Assembly: GCA_963662175.1 (NCBI GenBank)
Contig: OY759221.1
Coordinates: forward strand, 868,001 to 932,000
Source of the DNA: Aradus depressus
Lineage: Eukaryota; Arthropoda; Insecta; Hemiptera; Aradidae
Direction of reading: 5' to 3'
Length of the DNA stretch: 64,000 nucleotides
Under the pieces are notes generated by a model. That model did no database searches. It saw nothing but the letters and a program-made list of their open reading frames with translations, and had not been told where the DNA came from. The first letter of the stretch is position 1. Each line of letters starts with the position of its first letter. This document shows, in pieces, positions 45,216 to 58,401 of this stretch. A program made the translations under genes and the position numbers.

Positions 45216-45478
45216 TATACTAATCATCATGATCATCATAGGCGCTATAGCCCATCAAGAGCCTTGGCCTTCTCCAGGAAATGTCCCCTGTAGCTCTGGG
45301 CCAGTCTCCACCAGCCCACCGCACCAAACCCTCCTGTGTCTCTATTCAATGTCTCCAGCCATCTTCTACCCTCCGGTGTCACATTCATCAGTTTCCTTGG
45401 TATAAGGTCCTCGTCCATCCGTCCTACGTATCCAGCCCAACGGAGTCTGGCAGCTCTAATCCAGTGCGAAAAGTTCAT
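45216..45478 (-). pseudogene. non-LTR retrotransposon ORF2 C-terminus with GATGAT-type tail
   Basis: On minus, 45478-45245 reads WIRAARLRWAGYVGRMDEDL, IPRKLMN, PEGRRWLETL, then VGWWRLAQSYRGHFLEKAKA. This matches the insect non-LTR ending RLRWAGHVxRM...PxGxRxxGRPRxRW...WRRxAxDRxxWxxxxxxAKA, but the GRPR motif is replaced after a small deletion or frame change. The stop is followed within a few bases by ATGATGATCATGATGATTA (45222-45240), a microsatellite tail marking the 3' terminus. Only the last 78 residues remain. Confidence 0.8.
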
Positions 45479-45887
45479 TAATTATAATCTAAATATTCTC
45501 ATCTCTTCTATTTTTTAATTCAAAAAATTGAAATATAAAAAGAAACAACTGATAAAATTGAATGAAAATAATTATCCAAATCCATTCAACCTGAATAGAC
45601 TAGAAAAAACGGAAGGGCTGCACTTTGCGGGAAGATGTTGATATGACAGCTGCTAATCTGTGAACAAAAAAAAAATTAATAGTACAATTAATAATATTTC
45701 AGATGACCTATTATTTTTGTTGTTGGTAATTAATAAATTGTCAAAAAAATAATTTGTTCGGTAGAGTGGAAACGGATAAATGTATCGTTGAAATTTATGA
45801 ACTTTCATTTTCACCCCTTATTGCATGATAAAATCAATAACATTTTCCAAAGTGTTTATCTTACGAGTATATAGGTAATTGTGTGAG

Positions 45888-46090
45888 TGGTCATGCCAGG
45901 ACGTGAGTTCATGAAGTGGTCATGCCAGGACGTGGGGTCATGAAGTGGTCATGCCAGGACGTGGGTTCATGAAGTGGTCATGCCAGGACGTGAGTTCATG
46001 AAGTGGTCATGCCAGGACGTGGGTTCATGAAGTGGTCATGCCAGGACGTGGGGTCATGAAGTGGTCATGCCAGGACGTGGGGTCATGAAG
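45888..46090. repeat. 29-bp minisatellite, 7 copies
   Basis: GTGGTCATGCCAGGACGTGG plus GTTCATGAA repeats seven times. Variants are GAGTTC, GGGTTC and GGGGTC. Confidence 0.95.
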
Positions 46091-46974
46091 TGTCTTCACT
46101 TTATCGCACGCGTTTCCTTTTATTGACTGATTTTAGTCGTGAATCCTATGCGCTCTCTATTATTGTCCTAATTGTTGTGGCTACAATTTTATGAAAAAAT
46201 TCCTGATTTCTTAGGTAAAAGCCACGATATTTACACAAGAGTTTCTCGGATAGTAATCCTGATTTCTCAGTTATGTATCACTGATTTCAGAGCAGATTCA
46301 CTGATTGAACCAGTAAAAATTACTGAGTTTTTGGTTCACTAAGCAATCAGTAATTTACTGATTCGGGTATTGAGCGTAGAAAACTAGTTCGAGATATACG
46401 GATTCACATATTTTTTTAGTGCTTTTGTAAAAGATAATATAAGCTATTGAAGATTATCTAAATTATTTTATGATTTCTGGTGGCGAAGTTAGAAACTATA
46501 GAGTCATAACCTCATTAACATTTTTTTTTAAATCTTTACTTTCTAATCAATATACCTTGCATAGTGCAGTGACCTAGATAAAATCTATATTTCAGAAAAT
46601 TGTAATTATTTTGTATGTATTACATGAACCCAATGTTTACTTGCGGAACCCTTCAGTATGTGATCCGACTATATTTAAGATTCTGGGGATGTTCCCAAAA
46701 TTTTAAGTTAAGACACTGCCGTCGTTGCAGTTCCGGCATGTTGGACAGTGGCGCCAGGCTGGTTGTGATGTTCGCCGTGTTTCCTCTATCGGCGTCTATT
46801 AGGAAGAATGACGAGCGGCTTTCTGTAATAATGCTAGAGACACCAGATGATGACTGGGACCTGGTAATTTCACAGGGTGAGTTGTCAGCTCCTAACGGGG
46901 AGTTTGACCGAAATTTATTTCTGTTAAATATATTTATAAATCAATAAAAACAAATAACTTCTCTAATTGCACAA
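46091..46974. other. no gene recognised; one unassigned frame
   Basis: The plus-strand frame 46615-46947 (110 codons, with WDLVISQGELSAPNGEFDRN) has no recognised domain. Tandem-like CTGATT motifs occur at 46205-46370. Confidence 0.3.
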
Positions 46975-47090
46975 AAATATATTCTCGAAGTGTACCTACC
47001 TGTTTCGGCTTACACCATCTGCAGCACTAATTTCAAAAGTGACATTTAAGTTTTCTAGGTTGCCGTATTTATACAATCCTCAGGTTTGGA
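46975..47090 (-). repeat. foldback/retroelement arm at the left edge of the 84-bp satellite
   Basis: On minus: CTGCAGATGGTGTAAGCCGA, AACAGGTAGGTAC, the hammerhead-like motif with CTGCAGA in place of CTGANGA. Together with CATTTAAGTTTTCTAGGTTG it is an inverse relative of 16495-16590. Confidence 0.5.
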
Positions 47091-47168
47091 GATTCATGGT
47101 GTCTATCTTTTTCACAAAGATGGAGGCACCTTGTTCCCGTTGCTTCCTTGAACACGTGACTCGTATCA

Positions 47169-50100
47169 GTCCAACTATTTTACTTATTTGTTGGTTGTTA
47201 GGCGGATGTAGTGGACTTACCTGTTAAATAAGTAGGTAATACAGAGATATCTGTCCAACTATTTTACTTATTTGTTGGTTGTTAGGCGGATGTAGTGGAC
47301 TTACCTGTTAAATAAGTAGATAATACAGAGATATCTGTTCAACTATTTTACTTATTTGTTGGTTGTTAGGCGGATGTAGTGGACTTACCTGTTAAATAAG
47401 TAGGTAATACAGAGATATCTGTCCAACTATTTTACTTATTTGTTGGTTGTTAGGCGGATGTAGTGGACTTACCTGTTAAATAAGTAGGTAATACAGAGAT
47501 ATCTGTCCAACTATTTTACTTATTTGTTGGTTGTTAGGCGGATGTAGTGGACTTACCTGTTAAATAAGTAGGTAATACAGAGATATCTGTCCAACTATTT
47601 TACTTATTTGTTGGTTGTTAGGCGGATGTAGTGGACTTACCTGTTAAATAAGTAGGTAATACAGAGATATCTGTTCAACTATTTTACTTATTTGTTGGTT
47701 GTTAGGCGGATGTAGTGGACTTACCTGTTAAATAAGTAGGTAATACAGAGATATCTGTCCAACTATTTTACTTATTTGTTGGTTGTTAGGCGGATGTAGT
47801 GGACTTACCTGTTAAATAAGTAGGTAATACAGAGATATCTGTCCAACTATTTTACTTATTTGTTGGTTGTTAGGCGGATGTAGTGGACTTACCTGTTAAA
47901 TAAGTAGGTAATACAGAGATATCTGTCCAACTATTTTACTTATTTGTTGGTTGTTAGGCGGATGTAGTGGACTTACCTGTTAAATAAGTAGGTAATACAG
48001 AGATATCTGTCCAACTATTTTACTTATTTGTTGGTTGTTAGGCGGATGTAGTGGACTTACCTGTTAAATAAGTAGGTAATACAGAGATATCTGTCCAACT
48101 ATTTTACTTATTTGTTGGTTGTTAGGCGGATGTAGTGGACTTACCTGTTAAATAAGTAGGTAATACAGTGATATCTGTCCAACTATTTTACTTATTTGTT
48201 GGTTGTTAGGCGGATGTAGTGGACTTACCTGTTAAATAAGTAGGTAATACAGAGATATCTGTCCAACTATTTTACTTATTTGTTGGTTGTTAGGCGGATG
48301 TAGTGGACTTACCTGTTAAATAAGTAGGTAATACAGAGATATCTGTCCAACTATTTTACTTATTTGTTGGTTGTTAGGCGGATGTAGTGGACTTACCTGT
48401 TAAATAAGTAGGTAATACAGAGATATCTGTCCAACTATTTTACTTATTTGTTGGTTGTTAGGCGGATGTAGTGGACTTACCTGTTAAATAAGTAGGTAAT
48501 ACAGAGATATCTGTTCAACTATTTTACTTATTTGTTGGTTGTTAGGCGGATGTAGTGGACTTACCTGTTAAATAAGTAGGTAATACAGAGATATCTGTTC
48601 AACTATTTTACTTATTTGTTGGTTGTTAGGCGGATGTAGTGGACTTACCTGTTAAATAAGTAGGTAATACAGAGATATCTGTTCAACTATTTTACTTATT
48701 TGTTGGTTGTTAGGCGGATGTAGTGGACTTACCTGTTAAATAAGTAGGTAATACAGAGATATCTGTCCAACTATTTTACTTATTTGTTGGTTGTTAGGCG
48801 GATGTAGTGGACTTACCTGTTAAATAAGTAGGTAATACAGAGATATATGTCCAACTATTTTACTTATTTGTTGGTTGTTAGGCGGATGTAGTGGACTTAC
48901 CTGTTAAATAAGTAGGTAATACAGTGATATCTGTCCAACTATTTTACTTATTTGTTGGTTGTTAGGCGGATGTAGTGGACTTACCTGTTAAATAAGTAGG
49001 TAATACAGAGATATCTGTTCAACTATTTTACTTATTTGTTGGTTGTTAGGCGGATGTAGTGGACTTACCTGTTAAATAAGTAGGTAATACAGAGATATCT
49101 GTTCAACTATTTTACTTATTTGTTGGTTGTTAGGCGGATGTAGTGGACTTACCTGTTAAATAAGTAGGTAATACAGAGATATCTGTTCAACTATTTTACT
49201 TATTTGTTGGTTGTTAGGCGGATGTAGTGGACTTACCTGTTAAATAAGTAGGTAGGACAGAGATATCTGTCCAACTATTTTACTTATTTGTTGGTTGTTA
49301 GGCGGATGTAGTGGACTTACCTGTTAAATAAGTAGGTAATACAGAGATATCTGTCCAACTATTTTACTTATTTGTTGGTTGTTAGGCGGATGTAGTGGAC
49401 TTACCTGTTAAATAAGTAGGTAATACAGTGATATCTGTCCAACTATTTTACTTATTTGTTGGTTGTTAGGCGGATGTAGTGGACTTACCTGTTAAATAAG
49501 TAGGTAATACAGAGATATCTGTTCAACTATTTTACTTATTTGTTGGTTGTTAGGCGGATGTAGTGGACTTACCTGTTAAATAAGTAGGTAATACAGAGAT
49601 ATCTGTCCAACTATTTTACTTATTTGTTGGTTGTTAGGCGGATGTAGTGGACTTACCTGTTAAATAAGTAGGTAATACAGAGATATCTGTCCAACTATTT
49701 TACTTATTTGTTGGTTGTTAGGTGGATGTAGTGGACTTACCTGTTAAATAAGTAGGTAATACAGAGATATCTGTCCAACTATTTTACTTATTTGTTGGTT
49801 GTTAGGCGGATGTAGTGGACTTACCTGTTAAATAAGTAGGTAATACAGAGATATCTGTCCAACTATTTTACTTATTTGTTGGTTGTTAGGCGGATGTAGT
49901 GGACTTACCTGTTAAATAAGTAGGTAATACAGAGATATCTGTTCAACTATTTTACTTATTTGTTGGTTGTTAGGCGGATGTAGTGGACTTACCTGTTAAA
50001 TAAGTAGGTAATACAGAGATATCTGTCCAACTATTTTACTTATTTGTTGGTTGTTAGGCGGATGTAGTGGACTTACTGTTAAATAAGTAGGTAATACAGA

Positions 50101-53100
50101 GATATCTGTCCAACTATTTTACTTATTTGTTGGTTGTTAGGCGGATGTAGTGGACTTACCTGTTAAATAAGTAGGTAATACAGAGATATCTGTCCAACTA
50201 TTTTACTTATTTGTTGGTTGTTAGGCGGATGTAGTGGACTTACCTGTTAAATAAGTAGGTAATACAGAGATATCTGTCCAACTATTTTACTTATTTGTTG
50301 GTTGTTAGGCGGATGTAGTGGACTTACCTGTTAAATAAGTAGGTAATACAGAGATATCTGTCCAACTATTTTACTTATTTGTTGGTTGTTAGGCGGATGT
50401 AGTGGACTTACCTGTTAAATAAGTAGGTAATACAGAGATATCTGTCCAACTATTTTACTTATTTGTTGGTTGTTAGGCGGATGTAGTGGACTTACCTGTT
50501 AAATAAGTAGGTAATACAGAGATATCTGTCCAACTATTTTACTTATTTGTTGGTTGTTAGGCGGATGTAGTGGACTTACCTGTTAAATAAGTAGGTAATA
50601 CAGAGATATCTGTCAACTATTTTACTTATTTGTTGGTTGTTAGGCGGATGTAGTGGACTTACCTGTTAAATAAGTAGGTAATACAGAGATATCTGTCCAA
50701 CTATTTTACTTATTTGTTGGTTGTTAGGCGGATGTAGTGGACTTACCTGTTAAATAAGTAGGTAATACAGAGATATCTGTCCAACTATTTTACTTATTTG
50801 TTGGTTGTTAGGCGGATGTAGTGGACTTACCTGTTAAATAAGTAGGTAATACAGAGATATCTGTTCAACTATTTTACTTATTTGTTGGTTGTTAGGCGGA
50901 TGTAGTGGACTTACCTGTTAAATAAGTAGGTAATACAGAGATATCTGTCCAACTATTTTACTTATTTGTTGGTTGTTAGGCGGATGTAGTGGACTTACCT
51001 GTTAAATAAGTAGGTAATACAGAGATATCTGTTCAACTATTTTACTTATTTGTTGGTTGTTAGGCGGATGTAGTGGACTTACCTGTTAAATAAGTAGGTA
51101 ATACAGAGATATCTGTCCAACTATTTTACTTATTTGTTGGTTGTTAGGCGGATGTAGTGGACTTACCTGTTAAATAAGTAGGTAATACAGAGATATCTGT
51201 CCAACTATTTTACTTATTTGTTGGTTGTTAGGCGGATGTAGTGGACTTACCTGTTAAATAAGTAGGTAATACAGAGATATCTGTCCAACTATTTTACTTA
51301 TTTGTTGGTTGTTAGGCGGATGTAGTGGACTTACCTGTTAAATAAGTAGGTAATACAGAGATATCTGTCCAACTATTTTACTTATTTGTTGGTTGTTAGG
51401 CGGATGTAGTGGACTTACCTGTTAAATAAGTAGGTAATACAGAGATATCTGTCCAACTATTTTACTTATTTGTTGGTTGTTAGGCGGATGTAGTGGACTT
51501 ACCTGTTAAATAAGTAGGTAATACAGAGATATCTGTCCAACTATTTTACTTATTTGTTGGTTGTTAGGCGGATGTAGTGGACTTACCTGTTAAATAAGTA
51601 GGTAATACAGAGATATCTGTCCAACTATTTTACTTATTTGTTGGTTGTTAGGCGGATGTAGTGGACTTACCTGTTAAATAAGTAGGTAATACAGAGATAT
51701 CTGTCCAACTATTTTACTTATTTGTTGGTTGTTAGGCGGATGTAGTGGACTTACCTGTTAAATAAGTAGGTAATACAGAGATATCTGTCCAACTATTTTA
51801 CTTATTTGTTGGTTGTTAGGCGGATGTAGTGGACTTACCTGTTAAATAAGTAGGTAATACCGAGATATCTGTCCAACTATTTTACTTATTTGTTGGTTGT
51901 TAGGCGGATGTAGTGGACTTACCTGTTAAATAAGTAGGTAATACAGAGATATCTGTCCAACTATTTTTACTTATTTGTTGGTTGTTAGGCGGATGTAGTG
52001 GACTTACCTGTTAAATAAGTAGGTAATACAGAGATATCTGTCCAACTATTTTACTTATTTGTTGGTTGTTAGGCGGATGTAGTGGACTTACCTGTTAAAT
52101 AAGTAGGTAATACAGAGATATCTGTCCAACTATTTTACTTATTTGTTGGTTGTTAGGCGGATGTAGTGGACTTACCTGTTAAATAAGTAGGTAATACAGA
52201 GATATCTGTCCAACTATTTTACTTATTTGTTGGTTGTTAGGCGGATGTAGTGGACTTACCTGTTAAATAAGTAGGTAATACAGAGATATCTGTCCAACTA
52301 TTTTACTTATTTGTTGGTTGTTAGGCGGATGTAGTGGACTTACCTCTTAAATAAGTAGGTAATACAGAGATATCTGTCCAATTATTTAACTTATTTGTTG
52401 GTTGTTAGGCGGATGTAGTGGACTTACCTGTTAAATAAGTAGGTAATACAGAGATATCTGTCCAACTATTTTACTTATTTGTTGGTTGTTAGGCGGATGT
52501 AGTGGACTTACCTGTTAAATAAGTAGGTAATACAGAGATATCTGTCCAACTATTTTACTTATTTGTTGGTTGTTAGGCGGATGTAGTGGACTTACCTGTT
52601 AAATAAGTAGGTAATACAGAGATATCTGTTCAACTATTTTACTTATTTGTTGGTTGTTAGGCGGATGTAGTGGACTTACCTGTTAAATAAGTAGGTAATA
52701 CCGAGATATCTGTCCAACTATTTTACTTATTTGTTGGTTGTTAGGCGGATGTAGTGGACTTACCTGTTAAATAAGTAGGTAATACAGAGATATCTGTCCA
52801 ACTATTTTACTTATTTGTTGGTTGTTAGGCGGATGTAGTGGACTTACCTGTTAAATAAGTAGGTAATACAGTGATATCTGTCCAACTATTTTACTTATTT
52901 GTTGGTTGTTAGGCGGATGTAGTGGACTTACCTGTTAAATAAGTAGGTAATACAGAGATATCTGTCCAACTATTTTACTTATTTGTTGGTTGTTAGGCGG
53001 ATGTAGTGGACTTACCTGTTAAATAAGTAGGTAATACAGAGATATCTGTCCAACTATTTTACTTATTTGTTGGTTGTTAGGCGGATGTAGTGGACTTACC

Positions 53101-56100
53101 TGTTAAATAAGTAGGTAATACAGAGATATCTGTCCAACTATTTTACTTATTTGTTGGTTGTTAGGCGGATGTAGTGGACTTACCTGTTAAATAAGTAGGT
53201 AATACAGAGATATCTGTCCAACTATTTTACTTATTTGTTGGTTGTTAGGCGGATGTAGTGGACTTACCTGTTAAATAAGTAGGTAATACAGAGATATCTG
53301 TCCAACTATTTTACTTATTTGTTGGTTGTTAGGCGGATGTAGTGGACTTACCTGTTAAATAAGTAGGTAATACAGAGATATCTGTCAACTATTTTACTTA
53401 TTTGTTGGTTGTTAGGCGGATGTAGTGGACTTACCTGTTAAATAAGTAGGTAATACAGAGATATCTGTCCAACTATTTTACTTATTTGTTGGTTGTTAGG
53501 CGGATGTAGTGGACTTACCTGTTAAATAAGTAGGTAATACAGAGATATCTGTCCAACTATTTTACTTATTTGTTGGTTGTTAGGCGGATGTAGTGGACTT
53601 ACCTGTTAAATAAGTAGGTAATACAGAGATATCTGTCCAACTATTTTACTTATTTGTTGGTTGTTAGGCGGATGTAGTGGACTTACCTGTTAAATAAGTA
53701 GGTAATACAGAGATATCTGTCCAACTATTTTACTTATTTGTTGGTTGTTAGGCGGATGTAGTGGACTTACCTGTTAAATAAGTAGGTAATACAGAGATAT
53801 CTGTCCAACTATTTTACTTATTTGTTGGTTGTTAGGCGGATGTAGTGGACTTACCTGTTAAATAAGTAGGTAATACAGAGATATCTGTCCAACTATTTTA
53901 CTTATTTGTTGGTTGTTAGGCGGATGTAGTGGACTTACCTGTTAAATAAGTAGGTAATACAGAGATATCTGTCCAACTATTTTACTTATTTGTTGGTTGT
54001 TAGGCGGATGTAGTGGACTTACCTGTTAAATAAGTAGGTAATACAGAGATATCTGTTCAACTATTTTACTTATTTGTTGGTTGTTAGGCGGATGTAGTGG
54101 ACTTACCTGTTAAATAAGTAGGTAATACAGAGATATCTGTCCAACTATTTTACTTATTTGTTGGTTGTTAGGCGGATGTAGTGGACTTACCTGTTAAATA
54201 AGTAGGTAATACAGAGATATCTGTCCAACTATTTTACTTATTTGTTGGTTGTTAGGCGGATGTAGTGGACTTACCTGTTAAATAAGTAGGTAATACAGAG
54301 ATATCTGTCCAACTATTTTACTTATTTGTTGGTTGTTAGGCGGATGTAGTGGACTTACCTGTTAAATAAGTAGGTAATACAGAGATATCTGTCCAACTAT
54401 TTTACTTATTTGTTGGTTGTTAGGCGGATGTAGTGGACTTACCTGTTAAATAAGTAGGTAATACAGAGATATCTGTCCAACTATTTTACTTATTTGTTGG
54501 TTGTTAGGCGGATGTAGTGGACTTACCTGTTAAATAAGTAGGTAATACAGAGATATCTGTCCAACTATTTTACTTATTTGTTGGTTGTTAGGCGGATGTA
54601 GTGGACTTACCTGTTAAATAAGTAGGTAATACAGAGATATCTGTCCAACTATTTTACTTATTTGTTGGTTGTTAGGCGGATGTAGTGGACTTACCTGTTA
54701 AATAAGTAGGTAATACAGAGATATCTGTCCAACTATTTTACTTATTTGTTGGTTGTTAGGCGGATGTAGTGGACTTACCTGTTAAATAAGTAGGTAATAC
54801 AGAGATATCTGTCCAACTATTTTACTTATTTGTTGGTTGTTAGGCGGATGTAGTGGACTTACCTGTTAAATAAGTAGGTAATACAGAGATATCTGTCCAA
54901 CTATTTTACTTATTTGTTGGTTGTTAGGCGGATGTAGTGGACTTACCTGTTAAATAAGTAGGTAATACAGAGATATCTGTCCAACTATTTTACTTATTTG
55001 TTGGTTGTTAGGCGGATGTAGTGGACTTACCTGTTAAATAAGTAGGTAATACAGAGATATCTGTCCAACTATTTTACTTATTTGTTGGTTGTTAGGCGGA
55101 TGTAGTGGACTTACCTGTTAAATAAGTAGGTAATACAGAGATATCTGTCCAACTATTTTTACTTATTTGTTGGTTGTTAGGCGGATGTAGTGGACTTACC
55201 TGTTAAATAAGTAGGTAATACAGAGATATCTGTCCAACTATTTTACTTATTTGTTGGTTGTTAGGCGGATGTAGTGGACTTACCTGTTAAATAAGTAGGT
55301 AATACAGAGATATCTGTTCAACTATTTTACTTATTTGTTGGTTGTTAGGCGGATGTAGTGGACTTACCTGTTAAATAAGTAGGTAATACAGAGATATCTG
55401 TCCAACTATTTTACTTATTTGTTGGTTGTTAGGCGGATGTAGTGGACTTACCTGTTAAATAAGTAGGTAATACAGAGATATCTGTCCAACTATTTTACTT
55501 ATTTGTTGGTTGTTAGGCGGATGTAGTGGACTTACCTGTTAAATAAGTAGGTAATACAGAGATATCTGTTCAACTATTTTACTTATTTGTTGGTTGTTAG
55601 GCGGATGTAGTGGACTTACCTGTTAAATAAGTAGGTAATACAGAGATATCTGTCCAACTATTTTACTTATTTGTTGGTTGTTAGGCGGATGTAGTGGACT
55701 TACCTGTTAAATAAGTAGGTAATACAGAGATATCTGTCCAACTATTTTACTTATTTGTTGGTTGTTAGGCGGATGTAGTGGACTTACCTGTTAAATAAGT
55801 AGGTAATACAGAGATATCTGTCCAACTATTTTACTTATTTGTTGGTTGTTAGGCGGATGTAGTGGACTTACCTGTTAAATAAGTAGGTAATACAGTGATA
55901 TCTGTCCAACTATTTTACTTATTTGTTGGTTGTTAGGCGGATGTAGTGGACTTACCTGTTAAATAAGTAGGTAATACAGAGATATCTGTCCAACTATTTT
56001 ACTTATTTGTTGGTTGTTAGGCGGATGTAGTGGACTTACCTGTTAAATAAGTAGGTAATACAGAGATATCTGTCCAACTATTTTACTTATTTGTTGGTTG

Positions 56101-56679
56101 TTAGGCGGATGTAGTGGACTTACCTGTTAAATAAGTAGGTAATACAGAGATATCTGTTCAACTATTTTACTTATTTGTTGGTTGTTAGGCGGATGTAGTG
56201 GACTTACCTGTTAAATAAGTAGGTAATACAGAGATATCTGTCCAACTATTTTACTTATTTGTTGGTTGTTAGGCGGATGTAGTGGACTTACCTGTTAAAT
56301 AAGTAGGTAATACAGAGATATCTGTTCAACTATTTTACTTATTTGTTGGTTGTTAGGCGGATGTAGTGGACTTACCTGTTAAATAAGTAGGTAATACAGA
56401 GATATCTGTTCAACTATTTTACTTATTTGTTGGTTGTTAGGCGGATGTAGTGGACTTACCTGTTAAATAAGTAGGTAATACAGAGATATCTGTCCAACTA
56501 TTTTACTTATTTGTTGGTTGTTAGGCGGATGTAGTGGACTTACCTGTTGAATAAGTAGGTAATACAGAGATATCTGTCCAACTATTTTACTTATTTGTTG
56601 GTTGTTAGGCGGATGTAGTGGACTTACCTGTTAAATAAGTAGGTAATACAGAGATATCTGTCCAACTATTTTACTTATT
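47169..56679. repeat. 84-bp satellite array, about 113 copies
   Basis: Unit: CTGTCCAACTATTTTACTTA, TTTGTTGGTTGTTAGGCGGA, TGTAGTGGACTTACCTGTTA, AATAAGTAGGTAATACAGAG, ATAT. Copies are nearly identical over 9.5 kb; the commonest variant is CTGTTC for CTGTCC, and GTGATAT, CCGAGAT and single-base indels are rare. There is no open frame. ACTTATTT and AAATAAGT within a unit can pair. On minus each unit contains CAGGTAAGT, the ideal 5' splice site. The right end stops inside a unit and passes into sequence that is an inverted partner of the unit (56780-56827). Confidence 0.98.
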
Positions 56680-56830
56680 ACACAACTCAGTCAACACCCA
56701 ACTAGACCCTGAGATGTGTCCATTTCTGTAATATCTTCTCTACATTAAGATTCACCACCGGAGGATGGCAAATTGCCCAAACTAGTTGTGTAATAAATAA
56801 AACTGATGGACTAATACCTCTGTATTACTT
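56643..56830. mobile_element. foldback element whose left arm is the satellite unit
   Basis: The inverse of 56643-56692 (ending GTTGTGTAATAAGTAAAATA, GTTGGAC, CTCTGTATTAC) aligns with 56780-56827 (GTTGTGTAATAAATAAAACT, GATGGAC, CTCTGTATTAC) at roughly 80 percent by eye. The loop (about 87 bp) includes GGAGGATGGCAAATTGCCCA then AAC, a degenerate form of the hammerhead-like motif. The last 84-bp unit thus forms the left arm of a small foldback element. Confidence 0.55.
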
Positions 56831-57280
56831 CTTCATGATGTTTCTCTGAAGACAACATATAATTTCCGACCATACAACTTACCCTAAACCCTGTCTGGGG
56901 AAGTAAAACATTTATTCCGATTATATTCACGAAACGAGTAGATTATTTTAAGAGTAGCGTAACTTAGAACACCACAAAAGGGAAGACCTAAGTTCCTTTT
57001 ATAATAACGTACTGTCAAAACGGGTGAGAATGGGCCGTGGGGTGAGAATGGCCACAAAGCAGGGAAATTCGAAGTTAAGCCCTAAAAATTTCCGAATCAG
57101 TTTTTTCCCGATTTTTTGTTATTATATTTTACCTCTAATGTTGGACAGAGTGTTTAAATAGTTTTGTATTTTTTATTCGAAAAATTTGAACCCCAAAAAA
57201 ATTTTAACAATTGTGGTAATAATTTATAATTGTTCTTATGTTGGTATAACTTCTGTTGCCATGGTTACACGAATGAGGAG

Positions 57281-58401
57281 ATTATGTTTATATCTCTCGT
57301 GGTGCTCAACAAACTTGTTACTTAACTGTCGGTAAGTCGCTTATTATGTTTATATCTCTCGTGGTGCTCAACAAACTTGTTACTTAACTGTCGGTAAGTC
57401 GCTTATTATGTTTATATCTCTCGTGGTGCTCAACAAACTTGTCACTTAACTGTCGGTAAGTCGCTTATTATGTTTATATCTCTCGTGGTGCTCAACAAAC
57501 TTGTTACTTAACTGTCGGTAAGTCGCTTATTATGTTTATATCTCTCGTGGTGCTCAACAAACTTGTTACTTAACTGTCGGTAAGTCGCATATTATGTTTA
57601 TATCTCTCGTGGTGCTCAACAAACTTGTTACTTAACTGTCGGTAAGTCGCTTATTATGTTTATATCTCTCGTGGTGCTCAACAAACTTGTTACTTAACTG
57701 TCGGTAAGTCGCTTATTATGTTTATATCTCTCGTGGTGCTCAACAAACTTGTCACTTAACTGTCGGTAAGTCGCTTATTATGTTTATATCTCTCGTGGTG
57801 CTCAACAAACTTGTTACTTAACTGTCGGTAAGTCGCTTATTATGTTTATATCTCTCGTGGTGCTCAACAAACTTGTCACTTAACTGTCGGTAAGTCGCTT
57901 ATTATGTTTATATCTCTCGTGGTGCTCAACAAACTTGTTACTTAACTGTCGGTAAGTCGCTTATTATGTTTATATCTCTCGTGGTGCTCAACAAACTTGT
58001 TACTTAACTGTCGGTAAGTCGCTTATTATGTTTATATCTCTCGTGGTGCTCAACAAACTTGTTACTTAACTGTCGGTAAGTCGCTTATTATGTTTATATC
58101 TCTCGTGGTGCTCAACAAACTTGTTACTTAACTGTCGGTAAGTCGCTTATTATGTTTATATCTCTCGTGGTGCTCAACAAACTTGTCACTTAACTGTCGG
58201 TAAGTCGCTTATTATGTTTATATCTCTCGTGGTGCTCAACAAACTTGTTACTTAACTGTCGGTAAGTCGCTTATTATGTTTATATCTCTCGTGGTGCTCA
58301 ACAAACTTGTCACTTAACTGTCGGTAAGTCGCTTATTATGTTTATATCTCTCGTGGTGCTCAACAAACTTGTTACTTAACTGTCGGTAAGTCGCTTATTA
58401 T
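57281..58401 (+). repeat. 62-bp tandem array, 18 copies, inside the transposon
   Basis: The unit is TTATGTTTATATCTCTCGTG, GTGCTCAACAAACTTGTTAC, TTAACTGTCGGTAAGTCGCT, TA. Variation is almost confined to TTGTTAC/TTGTCAC and one GCATA. Each unit carries TCG|GTAAGT on plus, a good 5' splice donor. The array lies between the 5' terminal repeat and the transposase start. Confidence 0.95.

Noticed and set aside
47169..56679. CRISPR array
   Set aside because: Units are head-to-tail and nearly identical throughout, with no unique spacers and no cas genes. The context is eukaryotic.
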